A stretch of DNA of 42,532 nt from Streptomyces sp. OR43 (lineage in GTDB: Bacteria; Actinomycetota; Actinomycetes; Streptomycetales; Streptomycetaceae), in contig NZ_RDBK01000043.1 in the NCBI RefSeq assembly GCF_008042275.1, forward strand, positions 4,160,285 through 4,202,816. The letters run 5' to 3'. Both the position numbers and the translations under genes were made by a program. The notes beneath the pieces are model-generated. The model did no database searches. It saw nothing but the letters and a program-made list of their open reading frames with translations, and was not told the origin of the DNA. Positions 24,643-30,817 of the stretch are shown here, piece after piece (the first letter of the stretch is position 1; every line of letters starts with the position of its first letter).

Positions 24643-25413
24643 TCAACTCCTGGGGAATTCCCCGCCGTCCACCGTGAGAATGTTGCCGGTCACCCAGCTC
24701 GCCCGGTCGGAAATAAGGAACAGCACGGCGTCGGCGATGTCGTCGGGACGGCCTATGCGGCCCAGCGGCACGCCGCTGTTGTCCGCGCCCGACCCCGGGA
24801 CCATGCGCGCCCACTCCTCACGCGTCGCCTCGCCGCCGGGGGTCTCGGTCCTGCCGGGGCTGACGATGTTGACCCGGACGCCGGACGGTGCCAGCTCCAG
24901 AGCCAGCCCGCGGCTGTAGTTCTCCAACGCGGCCTTCGCCGCCGTGTAGTGCAGGAACGGCGGGGGTGTGAACGGGGTCGCGGCCGAGGACACGTGCACG
25001 ATCGTCCCCGAACCCCGCTCCCGCATCCCCGGCGCCAGCAGGGCGTCCAGCCGTACGGAGGCCAGGTAGTTCAGGTCCAGCTGGTTCTGCCACTCCTCGT
25101 CCGGGATGTCCCCGGTCTGCCGGAACGGCCCCGCCCCGCCCGCGTTGTTGACCAGGATGTCCACCCCGCCGAGCGTCTTCCGCGCCGCCGCGGCGAGTGC
25201 CTCCGCACCGGCCCGTGTCCGCACGTCTGCCTCGACGAAGGTGACCCCGTCCGGCACCGCGTCCGGAGCCGACCGGGCGGTGGTGAGCACCTCGGCCCCC
25301 GCGTCGCGGAGCCGGCGCACGACGGCCGCCCCGATTCCGCGGGAACCACCTGTGACGAGGGCCCGCTTTCCGGCGAGTTCCCGCGTTCCCGATCCGTTTT
25401 CCGTCGTGCTCAT
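24643..25413 (-). CDS. SDR family oxidoreductase
   Basis: This 256-aa classical short-chain dehydrogenase/reductase is NAD(P)-dependent and cytoplasmic. The cofactor motif TGGSRGIG (about 21-28) fits the TGxxxGxG pattern, and an Arg after it suggests NADP. The NNAG motif is present (LVNNAGGAG), with the catalytic Ser in HVSSAATPF and YTAAK (Tyr-x-x-x-Lys) about 155-159, and the C-terminal DGGEFP is typical. It starts with ATG 25413. The substrate is unknown. The upstream region carries a long inverted repeat and a GTAC-ended imperfect repeat, suggesting a dedicated repressor that is not encoded next to it. Confidence 0.92.
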   Translation of the reverse strand: MSTTENGSGTRELAGKRALVTGGSRGIGAAVVRRLRDAGAEVLTTARSAPDAVPDGVTFVEADVRTRAGAEALAAAARKTLGGVDILVNNAGGAGPFRQTGDIPDEEWQNQLDLNYLASVRLDALLAPGMRERGSGTIVHVSSAATPFTPPPFLHYTAAKAALENYSRGLALELAPSGVRVNIVSPGRTETPGGEATREEWARMVPGSGADNSGVPLGRIGRPDDIADAVLFLISDRASWVTGNILTVDGGEFPRS

Positions 25414-25438
25414 TTCCGCTGTTCCTCTCGGTGAAGTC

Positions 25439-25467
25439 GTACGCTTCCGCGTTGTTTTGAAGGTACG
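25439..25467. promoter_or_regulatory. Imperfect GTAC-ended inverted repeat upstream of SDR gene
   Basis: On the minus strand, GTACCTTC and GAAGCGTAC flank an 11-nt AT-richer centre (AAAACAACGCG). One arm has one extra base, so symmetry is imperfect. It lies 26-54 nt before the SDR start, where a repressor could block transcription. Confidence 0.35.
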
Positions 25468-25502
25468 ACCGGGAGAGAAGGCGAGGCAAAGACCAAAGGG
25501 CA

Positions 25503-25535
25503 GCAGGCGCTATAGGGGATTCCTATAGCGCCTGC
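25503..25535. repeat. 14-bp perfect inverted repeat upstream of SDR gene
   Basis: GCAGGCGCTATAGG (25503-25516) and CCTATAGCGCCTGC (25522-25535) are exact reverse complements around GGATT. The AT-rich TATAGG centre is unusual for a Streptomyces terminator and more like an operator, yet it also lies about 120 nt beyond the ridA stop, where a terminator would be expected. It could be either. Confidence 0.75.
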
Positions 25536-25556
25536 GACAGGAAACGGACCGTGGGC

Positions 25557-25613
25557 TCAGCCCTGGACGGCGTACGCGACGAAGTGGGTCCAGGCGGTGG
25601 GGGAGAGGGCGGG
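25557..25613 (-). pseudogene. C-terminal scar of a DUF397 gene
   Basis: A short in-frame stretch reads ALSPTAWTHFVAYAVQG followed by TGA. This matches the usual end of DUF397 proteins, 'F.P.AW.AFV..V'. An in-frame TAG lies only 18 codons upstream, so the rest of the gene is gone. DUF397 genes normally sit beside an XRE-type regulator in Streptomyces; none is present here. The match is short and the call is tentative. Confidence 0.45.
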
Positions 25614-25655
25614 CTAAGGGGCCTGTCCGAGCTGTACTGAGCAGCCGCGCCGGCG

Positions 25656-26066
25656 TCAGGCGTCGAGGACGGCGGCGACCGACTCGATCTCGACCAGCTG
25701 GTCGTAGTAGCCGAGCACGGTGACGCCCATCAAGGTGCTGGGCACGTCGTGGTCACCGAACGCGGCCCGGACCACCTCCCAGGCGGTCACCAGGTCCTCC
25801 TGGCGGGTGGAGGCGACGAGTACGCGGGTGCTGATGACGTCGTCCAGGGACGCGCCCGCGTCCTTGAGCGCGGTCCGCAGGTTCTCCACAGCCTTCGCCG
25901 CCTGGCCCGCGTAGTCGCCGACCGCCGCGGTGGAACCGTCCTCGTTCAGCGGGCACGCGCCCGCGAGGAAGATCAGTCGTGCCTCGGCGGGGGCCGTGGC
26001 GGCGTAGGCGTACTCGGCGACGTCGGACAGAGAGGCGGAACGTATGAGGGTGACGGCACTGGGCAT
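25656..26066 (-). CDS. RidA family protein
   Basis: This 136-aa YjgF/YER057c/UK114 (RidA) family protein has the length and order of deaminases that hydrolyse reactive enamine/imine intermediates. Landmarks are AEYAYAATAPAEARLIFLAG at the N-terminus, NLRTALKDAGASLDDVISTR in the middle and STLMGVTVLGYYDQLVEIES at the end. The usual catalytic Arg near residue 105 (R in 'P.R..') is replaced: the segment reads HDVPSTLMGV. Imine deaminase activity is thus uncertain and it may belong to a Rid subfamily. ATG 26066 is preceded by GAGGACC. Confidence 0.88.
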   Translation of the reverse strand: MPSAVTLIRSASLSDVAEYAYAATAPAEARLIFLAGACPLNEDGSTAAVGDYAGQAAKAVENLRTALKDAGASLDDVISTRVLVASTRQEDLVTAWEVVRAAFGDHDVPSTLMGVTVLGYYDQLVEIESVAAVLDA

Positions 26067-26113
26067 GGTCGGTCAGGTCCTCCGGTGTTGAGGCTGGCAG
26101 GGAATCGGGCCCG

Positions 26114-26141
26114 GCGGGCCGGGAACGTGGACCCGGCCCGC
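26114..26141 (-). terminator. Hairpin between the YciO-type gene and ridA
   Basis: GCGGGCCGGG (26114-26123) and CCCGGCCCGC (26132-26141) form a 10-bp stem with an 8-nt loop, 12 nt after the stop of the YciO-type gene on the minus strand. It probably ends that transcript. Confidence 0.6.
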
Positions 26142-26152
26142 GCGCAGGGTCT

Positions 26153-26773
26153 CTACTCGAAGCGGGAGGGGTCGCCCGCTCCGCGTCGTACGATCTCCAG
26201 CTCGCCGCTGGAGAAGTCGATGACGGTGGTCGGCTCGGTGCCGCAGTCGCCCGAGTCGACGACGACGTCCACCTCGTGGTCCAGGCGCTCCTTGATCTCC
26301 CAGCCCTGGGTCATCGGCTCCTCCTCGTCGGGCAGGAGCAGCGTGCTGGAGAGCAGCGGCTCGCCGAGTTCCTCCAGCAGCGCCTGGACGACGGCGTGGT
26401 CGGGGATGCGGACGCCGACGGTCTTCTTCTTCGGGTGCAGCAGCTGGCGCGGCACCTCCTTCGTCGCCGGAAGGATGAAGGTGTACTGGCCGGGCGTCGC
26501 GGCCTTGATGGCGCGGAACACGTCGTTGTCGATCTGTACGAACTGCCCGAGCTGGGCGAAGTTCTGGCACATGAGCGTGAAGTGATGACGGTCGTCGAGG
26601 TTGCGGATCGCGCGGATGCGGGAGATGCCGTCACGGCTGCCGAGCTGACACCCGAGGGCGTAGCAGGAGTCCGTCGGATACGCGACGAGTGACCCGGAGC
26701 GGATGCTTTCGGCCACGTTGGTGATGGTGCGCCGCTGGGGATTTTCGGGGTGTACGTCGAAATACTTCGCCAT
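26153..26773 (-). CDS. Sua5/YciO/YrdC family protein (YciO type)
   Basis: This 206-aa protein has the YrdC-like double-stranded-RNA-binding fold. The family includes the threonylcarbamoyl-AMP synthase of tRNA t6A formation, but this sequence resembles the YciO branch, whose role is unclear. Landmarks are GSLVAYPTDSCYALGCQLGS, then IRAIRNLDDRHHFTLMCQNF (the family usually has KxR near here), PGQYTFILPATKEVP, KKKTVGVRIPDH and STLLLPDEEEP. ATG 26773 has no ribosome site, but TAGACT ends 6 nt upstream, so the mRNA is probably leaderless. Confidence 0.88.
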   Translation of the reverse strand: MAKYFDVHPENPQRRTITNVAESIRSGSLVAYPTDSCYALGCQLGSRDGISRIRAIRNLDDRHHFTLMCQNFAQLGQFVQIDNDVFRAIKAATPGQYTFILPATKEVPRQLLHPKKKTVGVRIPDHAVVQALLEELGEPLLSSTLLLPDEEEPMTQGWEIKERLDHEVDVVVDSGDCGTEPTTVIDFSSGELEIVRRGAGDPSRFE

Positions 26774-26779
26774 CCGGCG

Positions 26780-26785
26780 AGTCTA
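26780..26785 (-). promoter_or_regulatory. -10 box for a leaderless YciO-type transcript
   Basis: On the minus strand TAGACT (TANNNT pattern) ends 6 nt before ATG 26773. This is the classic spacing for transcription starting at the A of the start codon in Streptomyces. No good -35 was identified. Confidence 0.5.
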
Positions 26786-26892
26786 CGGCCGGGGCGGGGG
26801 GCGGTTCGAGGCAATTGCAGGTTGTCCCCCCGCCGGGAGGACAGGACAACCGTTTCGGGTGGTGAGGCGCTGCTCAAACCTTTTCGGCCATG

Positions 26893-27033
26893 TCAGACCT
26901 TCGCCGCGGCGACCGCGGGCTCCGCGGCGGCCGGGCCCGGCTCCGTCGATTTCCGTACGGGGACGAGGGCGGCGAGGACGGCGGTGAGGCCGACAACTCC
27001 GCCGGAGCGGGCTGTGGGCCGGGTCTGGTTCAC
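26893..27033 (-). pseudogene. 46-codon frame, possible internal-deletion scar of an efflux gene
   Basis: GTG 27033 has a good ribosome site (AGGAG 6 nt upstream), and the frame reads a short hydrophilic start, a hydrophobic part (GGVVGLTAVLAALVPV) and a tail rich in Ala/Glu/Pro (EPGPAAAEPAVAAAKV), the usual look of MFS drug-exporter C-termini. It is divergent from the MarR gene, exactly where a MarR-controlled MFS gene would be expected. I infer that an in-frame deletion joined the first and last codons of such a gene. It may still be translated as a small peptide. Confidence 0.35.
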
Positions 27034-27104
27034 GGGTACTCCTGTCGTGCCGCCTGGCCATGACGGGGTGCGCGATGCATTCAGGTATGCACGGCACACT
27101 AAAA

Positions 27105-27135
27105 GTGCATGATGCACAGCAAGTGCATGCTGCAC
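27105..27135. promoter_or_regulatory. Two MarR-type operator sites
   Basis: GTGCATGATGCAC (27105-27117) is a perfect palindrome around one base, and GTGCATGCTGCAC (27123-27135) has 5-bp arms (GTGCA/TGCAC). Their starts are 18 bp apart. A TATATAT sequence follows at 27144-27150. They sit between the MarR gene and the divergent scar frame, which suggests MarR autoregulation plus control of a lost target. Confidence 0.65.
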
Positions 27136-27210
27136 ACCTGTGGTATATATGTACAAAAGAGGTCGCCCGCCCTGCGGGGAGGCGAGCCCGGCAGTCGAAG
27201 GAAGCCTCGC

Positions 27211-27657
27211 GTGGACATGCCTGTGGACCGTATCGAGTTCGAGACGATGCTGCTCGGGCGGCATATGAGTCTGCTGACCTCGCGAGGCGGCGGGCGGCTC
27301 GACCGGAGTGCCTACATCCTCCTCAGCCGCATCCGGGCCCAAGGCCCGATGTCCATCGGGCAGCTCCGGGACGCCTTCGGTCTCGACACCTCCACGCTGA
27401 ACCGGCAGACCGCGGCGATGCTCCGGGTCGGAGTCGTCGAGCGCATCCCCGACCCGGACGGCGGGATCGCCCGGAAGTTCGCGATCACGGCCGAGGGCGA
27501 GCACCGGCTGGACAAGGACCGCGCCGAGAACCGGGACGGCCTGCAGCGCGTCCTGGCCGAGTGGACCCCGCAGGAGGCGGCGCAGCTCGCCGACAGCCTC
27601 GCCCGCCTCAACCGCGACATCGAGCGCCTCGACGGGCGTCCCTGGCCGCGGGACTGA
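27211..27657 (+). CDS. MarR family transcriptional regulator
   Basis: This 148-aa winged-helix regulator contains ILLSRIRAQGPMSIGQLRDA, FGLDTSTLNRQTAAMLRVGV and VERIPDPDGGIARKFAITAEG, the HTH and wing of MarR proteins, flanked by dimerisation helices. I chose GTG 27211, which has GAAGGA at a good distance; the frame is open to 27109, but those residues overlap the operator sites and look unlike protein. The ligand is unknown. A convergent terminator follows its stop. Confidence 0.92.
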   Translation: MDMPVDRIEFETMLLGRHMSLLTSRGGGRLDRSAYILLSRIRAQGPMSIGQLRDAFGLDTSTLNRQTAAMLRVGVVERIPDPDGGIARKFAITAEGEHRLDKDRAENRDGLQRVLAEWTPQEAAQLADSLARLNRDIERLDGRPWPRD

Positions 27658-27728
27658 TCAGGGCGGCGGTGACGCGAGCGGGCCCCGGTGCCGGCGGGGC
27701 GAACGGGGCCGGACGGCGGTGACGCGAA

Positions 27729-27760
27729 CGGGGCCGGGGACCTTTCGGCACCCGGCCCCG
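27729..27760. terminator. Terminator between MarR and beta-helix genes
   Basis: CGGGGCCGGG (27729-27738) and CCCGGCCCCG (27751-27760) form a 10-bp stem with a 12-nt loop, placed between two convergent genes. Confidence 0.6.
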
Positions 27761-27781
27761 CCCCTGTGTACCGCGGTCCCG

Positions 27782-29773
27782 TCAGGACAGCTTGGTGAAG
27801 GCCCAGGTCTGGACCGCGGTGGTGGAGGGCGCCTGCTGGGTGAGCAGCGCCCCGTTCGTGGTGGAGGCCGCGGTGAGCAGCAGTCCGCTGGACTTGCTCG
27901 TCAGCTTGTAGCCCCCGGTCGCGGGAGCGGCCGTCCAGCGCTGGTTCGCGTCGCCGCTGCACGCCCACTGGTCGATGGCGGCCCCTGCCGTCTTGGAGTT
28001 CTGGTAGACCTCGGCGCACAGGCCGCTCGTGACGTTCTTCAGGGTGTACGTGCCGTCGGTGTTGGCCGTGACGTTCCACTTCTGGTTGTCGCCGCCGTTC
28101 CAGGTCCAGCCGACCAGCTGGGTGCCCTGGACCGTGGAGTGCGCCGGTACGTCGATGGCCTGGTTGCCGGCGGAGATCCGGTTGATCCCGGCCGTCGGAA
28201 CCGTCGGCTTGACGCAGGTGGTGGACGACTGGTGCGCGCCGCGGTCGGGCACGCAGCCGGCCGCGACCGGGCCGCCGAAGTAGTCGCGTGCGCCCGCGTT
28301 CGCCACGACCGCGCCGTTGGCCAGGGCGGAGGAACCCGCCTGCAGCCGGTAGCCGTCGGCGTCCGTGCGGGAGGTGGCCGAGCCGGGGGCCGTCAGCTTC
28401 GGGTCCGTCGTCACCTTGTTGGCGTCGGCCGGCTCGCCGGCCGGGTGGGTGCCGTAGAAGACGTTCGCGTTGTAGCCGAGCCCGGCGGCGTTGACGTAAC
28501 TCGCGTCGGCCGTCGCCACGTGGAAGATGTTGTTGGTGAACGTGGCGTTCTCCGCCGTCGAACCGTTCGAGTTGCTGATGACCTCGACCGGCTTCGAGAG
28601 GTAGAAGGTGTTGTTGTGGATCTGCGTGTTGGTCGTCTTGGCGCAGACCATGTCGAAGAGCTGGCCGCCGTCGTTCTGGCTGATGTTGTACCGGACGATG
28701 TTGTCGGCGGTCGTCGACCCGCCGCCGTTGCACAGGAGGATGAAGCCACCCTCGTTGTCATGGCTGTAGTTGTACTGGTAAATGGTGCGGATGTTGCCCT
28801 CGTCGAGGTCGAGCCCCTGCCCGTCGCAGGTGCTCTTGCCGCCGCTGACCTCGTTGAACTGGTACAGCGTGTCCAGGGTGTTCCACCCCCAGATGCCGGC
28901 CGCGCAGTGCGCGGGCTCGCGCTCGCGGAAGCCGTCGACCTTGTTGTACTCGACGAGCGCCCCCGCGGTGTGATGCGGCACGATCGCGTCACCGCCGATG
29001 TCGGTGACGGTGTTCCCGCGGATGACGACCCGGGTCTGGGGCGTCCATGCCCCGCAGGTCGTACCGCAGTTGGCGTTGGCGAGCTCGGGACGCTGCATCC
29101 ACCGGGTCCAGAAGTGGATCCCGTAACGGTCCACGGTCCGCACCGTGTTGCCGCTGATGACGACGTCGTCGAACTTCGTGGGCGTCGTGTTGCCCAGGAC
29201 CTCGAAGAAGATGCCGGCGCTGGCGTCGTCGTCCTTCTTGGTCTGGTTCCCGTTGACGTCATGGATGTCGAGACCCGTGAGCCGGTAGTAGGTGCCGGTG
29301 CCGGAGTCGGTCCTGGTGACGTGGACACCGCGCCGGGTCGCCGCGGCGGCGCCCTTGTTGGAGACGTCCAGGTTGCGGATCTCCCAGTACTGCTGGTCCG
29401 CGAGGCGTACGACGTCGGTGACCTGGCCGGCGCCGGCCAGTGCGGGCTTGGCGCCCGTGCCGTACGCGTCGACCACGGCCGGCGCTCCGGCCGCGCCCGA
29501 TCCCTTGGGGGACAGCGACTGGCCCGTACAGGTCGAACCGCGCCTGAGGAGGATCGAGTCGCCCGGCTGGAAGGTGTGGGAGTTCACCGGGGCCAGTGCG
29601 TTCCAGGGTGCGGCCTGGGTTCCGTCGCCCGCGGCGGCGGCGCCGCAGTCGACGTAGAAGGACTGTGCGGCGGCCTGTGCGGCGCCCTGTGCTGCTGTGG
29701 TGGGGGCCGCGGTCAGCAGAGATGCCAGCGGTAGCGACAGGGCGGAGAGGAGCAGGGTACGTCTTCCGGTCAT
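27782..29773 (-). CDS. Secreted right-handed beta-helix protein with ricin-type lectin tail
   Basis: This is a 663-aa exported protein. The signal peptide (TGRRTLLLSALSLPLASLLT, ending about residue 28) is followed by a parallel beta-helix domain (about 40-500) with repeated strands and Asn/Gly turns such as VVISGNTVRTVDRYGIHF, VVIRGNTVTDIGGDAIV and IHNNTFYLS. Such domains occur in polysaccharide lyases and glycosidases. The last about 130 residues are a ricin B / CBM13 lectin with QxW-type repeats (NQKW, NQRW, VQTW), which bind sugars. ATG 29773 has GGAG 8 nt upstream. It is probably a carbohydrate-degrading enzyme, but the substrate and catalytic residues cannot be told. A DasR-like site overlaps its promoter. 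Confidence 0.9.
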   Translation of the reverse strand: MTGRRTLLLSALSLPLASLLTAAPTTAAQGAAQAAAQSFYVDCGAAAAGDGTQAAPWNALAPVNSHTFQPGDSILLRRGSTCTGQSLSPKGSGAAGAPAVVDAYGTGAKPALAGAGQVTDVVRLADQQYWEIRNLDVSNKGAAAATRRGVHVTRTDSGTGTYYRLTGLDIHDVNGNQTKKDDDASAGIFFEVLGNTTPTKFDDVVISGNTVRTVDRYGIHFWTRWMQRPELANANCGTTCGAWTPQTRVVIRGNTVTDIGGDAIVPHHTAGALVEYNKVDGFREREPAHCAAGIWGWNTLDTLYQFNEVSGGKSTCDGQGLDLDEGNIRTIYQYNYSHDNEGGFILLCNGGGSTTADNIVRYNISQNDGGQLFDMVCAKTTNTQIHNNTFYLSKPVEVISNSNGSTAENATFTNNIFHVATADASYVNAAGLGYNANVFYGTHPAGEPADANKVTTDPKLTAPGSATSRTDADGYRLQAGSSALANGAVVANAGARDYFGGPVAAGCVPDRGAHQSSTTCVKPTVPTAGINRISAGNQAIDVPAHSTVQGTQLVGWTWNGGDNQKWNVTANTDGTYTLKNVTSGLCAEVYQNSKTAGAAIDQWACSGDANQRWTAAPATGGYKLTSKSSGLLLTAASTTNGALLTQQAPSTTAVQTWAFTKLS

Positions 29774-29823
29774 GGATCGACTCCATATTCTGAAAACGGA
29801 CAGCAGACGTCTGATGCCCGCTC

Positions 29824-29853
29824 ACCTTAGGGAGCCGTTACGCCAGTGGTCAA
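29824..29853 (-). promoter_or_regulatory. Promoter of the beta-helix gene
   Basis: On the minus strand TTGACC (29848-29853) and TAAGGT (29824-29829) are separated by 18 nt and agree well with the Streptomyces housekeeping consensus (TTGACN and TAGRRT). They lie 51-80 nt upstream of ATG 29773. Confidence 0.55.
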
Positions 29854-29860
29854 GACCTGT
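29845..29860. promoter_or_regulatory. DasR-like (dre) operator candidate
   Basis: AGTGGTCAAGACCTGT agrees at 13 of 16 positions with ACTGGTCTAGACCAGT, the dre consensus I recall for the GntR-family regulator DasR, which represses GlcNAc/chitin genes. Its core GGTC..GACC is symmetric, and it overlaps the -35 box of the beta-helix gene, a good position for repression. Confidence 0.5.
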
Positions 29861-29991
29861 TCATGTCAATCGGCGGCGGGGTGCTGGCGCCTCAACGTCC
29901 GGATGACGCAACAGTTTTGACGCCTCCTGCCACTGAGCGGTCCGCGATCATAGGATCGGGGCGGCCTTCGGGGGAGACGGGGTGGTCGGTC

Positions 29992-30801
29992 GTGGTGCGC
30001 GCAAGGGCGATACGCGGATACGGAGTGCTCGTGCTGGCTCCACTGGTACTGGTGGCCTGTTCCGGCAGCGGTGGAACTCCTGGCGGGGAGAGGGCGAGCG
30101 CCTCCGCCACCGGCAGCGTGACGGCGGAGCCGAGCGCGAGACCCGAGGACTCCGGCGGCATCGACGTGGACCCGGCCGGACTGCCGACCACCCGTAAGGA
30201 AGCGCTCGACCTCATCGGCCGGGTCATCGCGGAACCCGCCGCCTTCGGCCCCGGCGTGGTCAAGCGGAGCCCGTACGAGAGCGATCCGGCCACCTGGCCC
30301 GTCCTCGGCACCGATTGCGTCTGGCGGCAGGAGAAGCCGGCGAGCAGCGTCCTCGCCACCCTGAGCCGCTCCTTCGAGGTGCCGGCAGCGGACGGCAAGG
30401 GGCCGATGCGGCTCGCCGCCGTCGTCACCGTCCACCGCACCCGCGACGACGCCCGCTGGGAGATGGCCGAATCCGTGGAGGAGACGATGCGGTGCCCCAC
30501 CCAGCAACTGCGGCAGGGCGAGGTGATCGGGTCGATGATCGCGTCCTCGCTGGGGCGGCAGAAGGGCGTCATGGACAGCGCCGAGGACTTCCTGCTCGAG
30601 TCCGGGGAGTACCGGAACGAGGAACTCGGCGGCGGTCCCTACCCGTACTCCTGGTACCTGTCGCAGAGCCTCCAGTTCACCGTCGCCGTGACGGGCAAGG
30701 GAGCCGAGGGCCGGAGCGAGCAGGAGGTCGACGCGCTGGCGAACCAGGCCCACGCCACGATGCTGCTGCGGCTCGGGGCCGCAGTCGAGAAGCAGAGCTG
30801 A
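29992..30801 (+). CDS. Lipoprotein of unknown function, first gene of kinase operon
   Basis: This 269-aa protein has an N-terminal signal (VRARAIRGYGVLVLAPLVLVAC) whose lipobox LVAC puts the lipid on Cys23, then a Ser/Gly/Pro linker to about 65. The mature part has two further cysteines (DCVW and MRCPT), possibly a disulphide. The fold is mixed alpha/beta and resembles no family I can name. GTG 29992 (GTG 29995 follows) is used because it gives a proper signal peptide; the ribosome site is rather far. It lies 16 nt before the first receptor kinase, so all three genes are probably one transcript. It may be an envelope accessory or ligand carrier for the kinases. Confidence 0.8.
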   Translation: MVRARAIRGYGVLVLAPLVLVACSGSGGTPGGERASASATGSVTAEPSARPEDSGGIDVDPAGLPTTRKEALDLIGRVIAEPAAFGPGVVKRSPYESDPATWPVLGTDCVWRQEKPASSVLATLSRSFEVPAADGKGPMRLAAVVTVHRTRDDARWEMAESVEETMRCPTQQLRQGEVIGSMIASSLGRQKGVMDSAEDFLLESGEYRNEELGGGPYPYSWYLSQSLQFTVAVTGKGAEGRSEQEVDALANQAHATMLLRLGAAVEKQS

Positions 30802-30817
30802 GAGAGCGGAGAGCGTG

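Larger units (their letters stand above)
26774..27210. other. Intergenic region between YciO-type and MarR genes
   Basis: These 437 bases hold a leaderless promoter on the left, a 46-codon frame that may be a transporter scar (26893-27033), and two AT-rich palindromic sites before the MarR gene. Nothing else was recognised. The local AT content around 27080-27160 is high for this window. Confidence 0.55.

Noticed and set aside
27109..27210. MarR start at ATG 27109
   Set aside because: The extra 34 residues are encoded by the operator palindromes and TATATAT region and look unlike protein; GTG 27211 has a proper GAAGGA.
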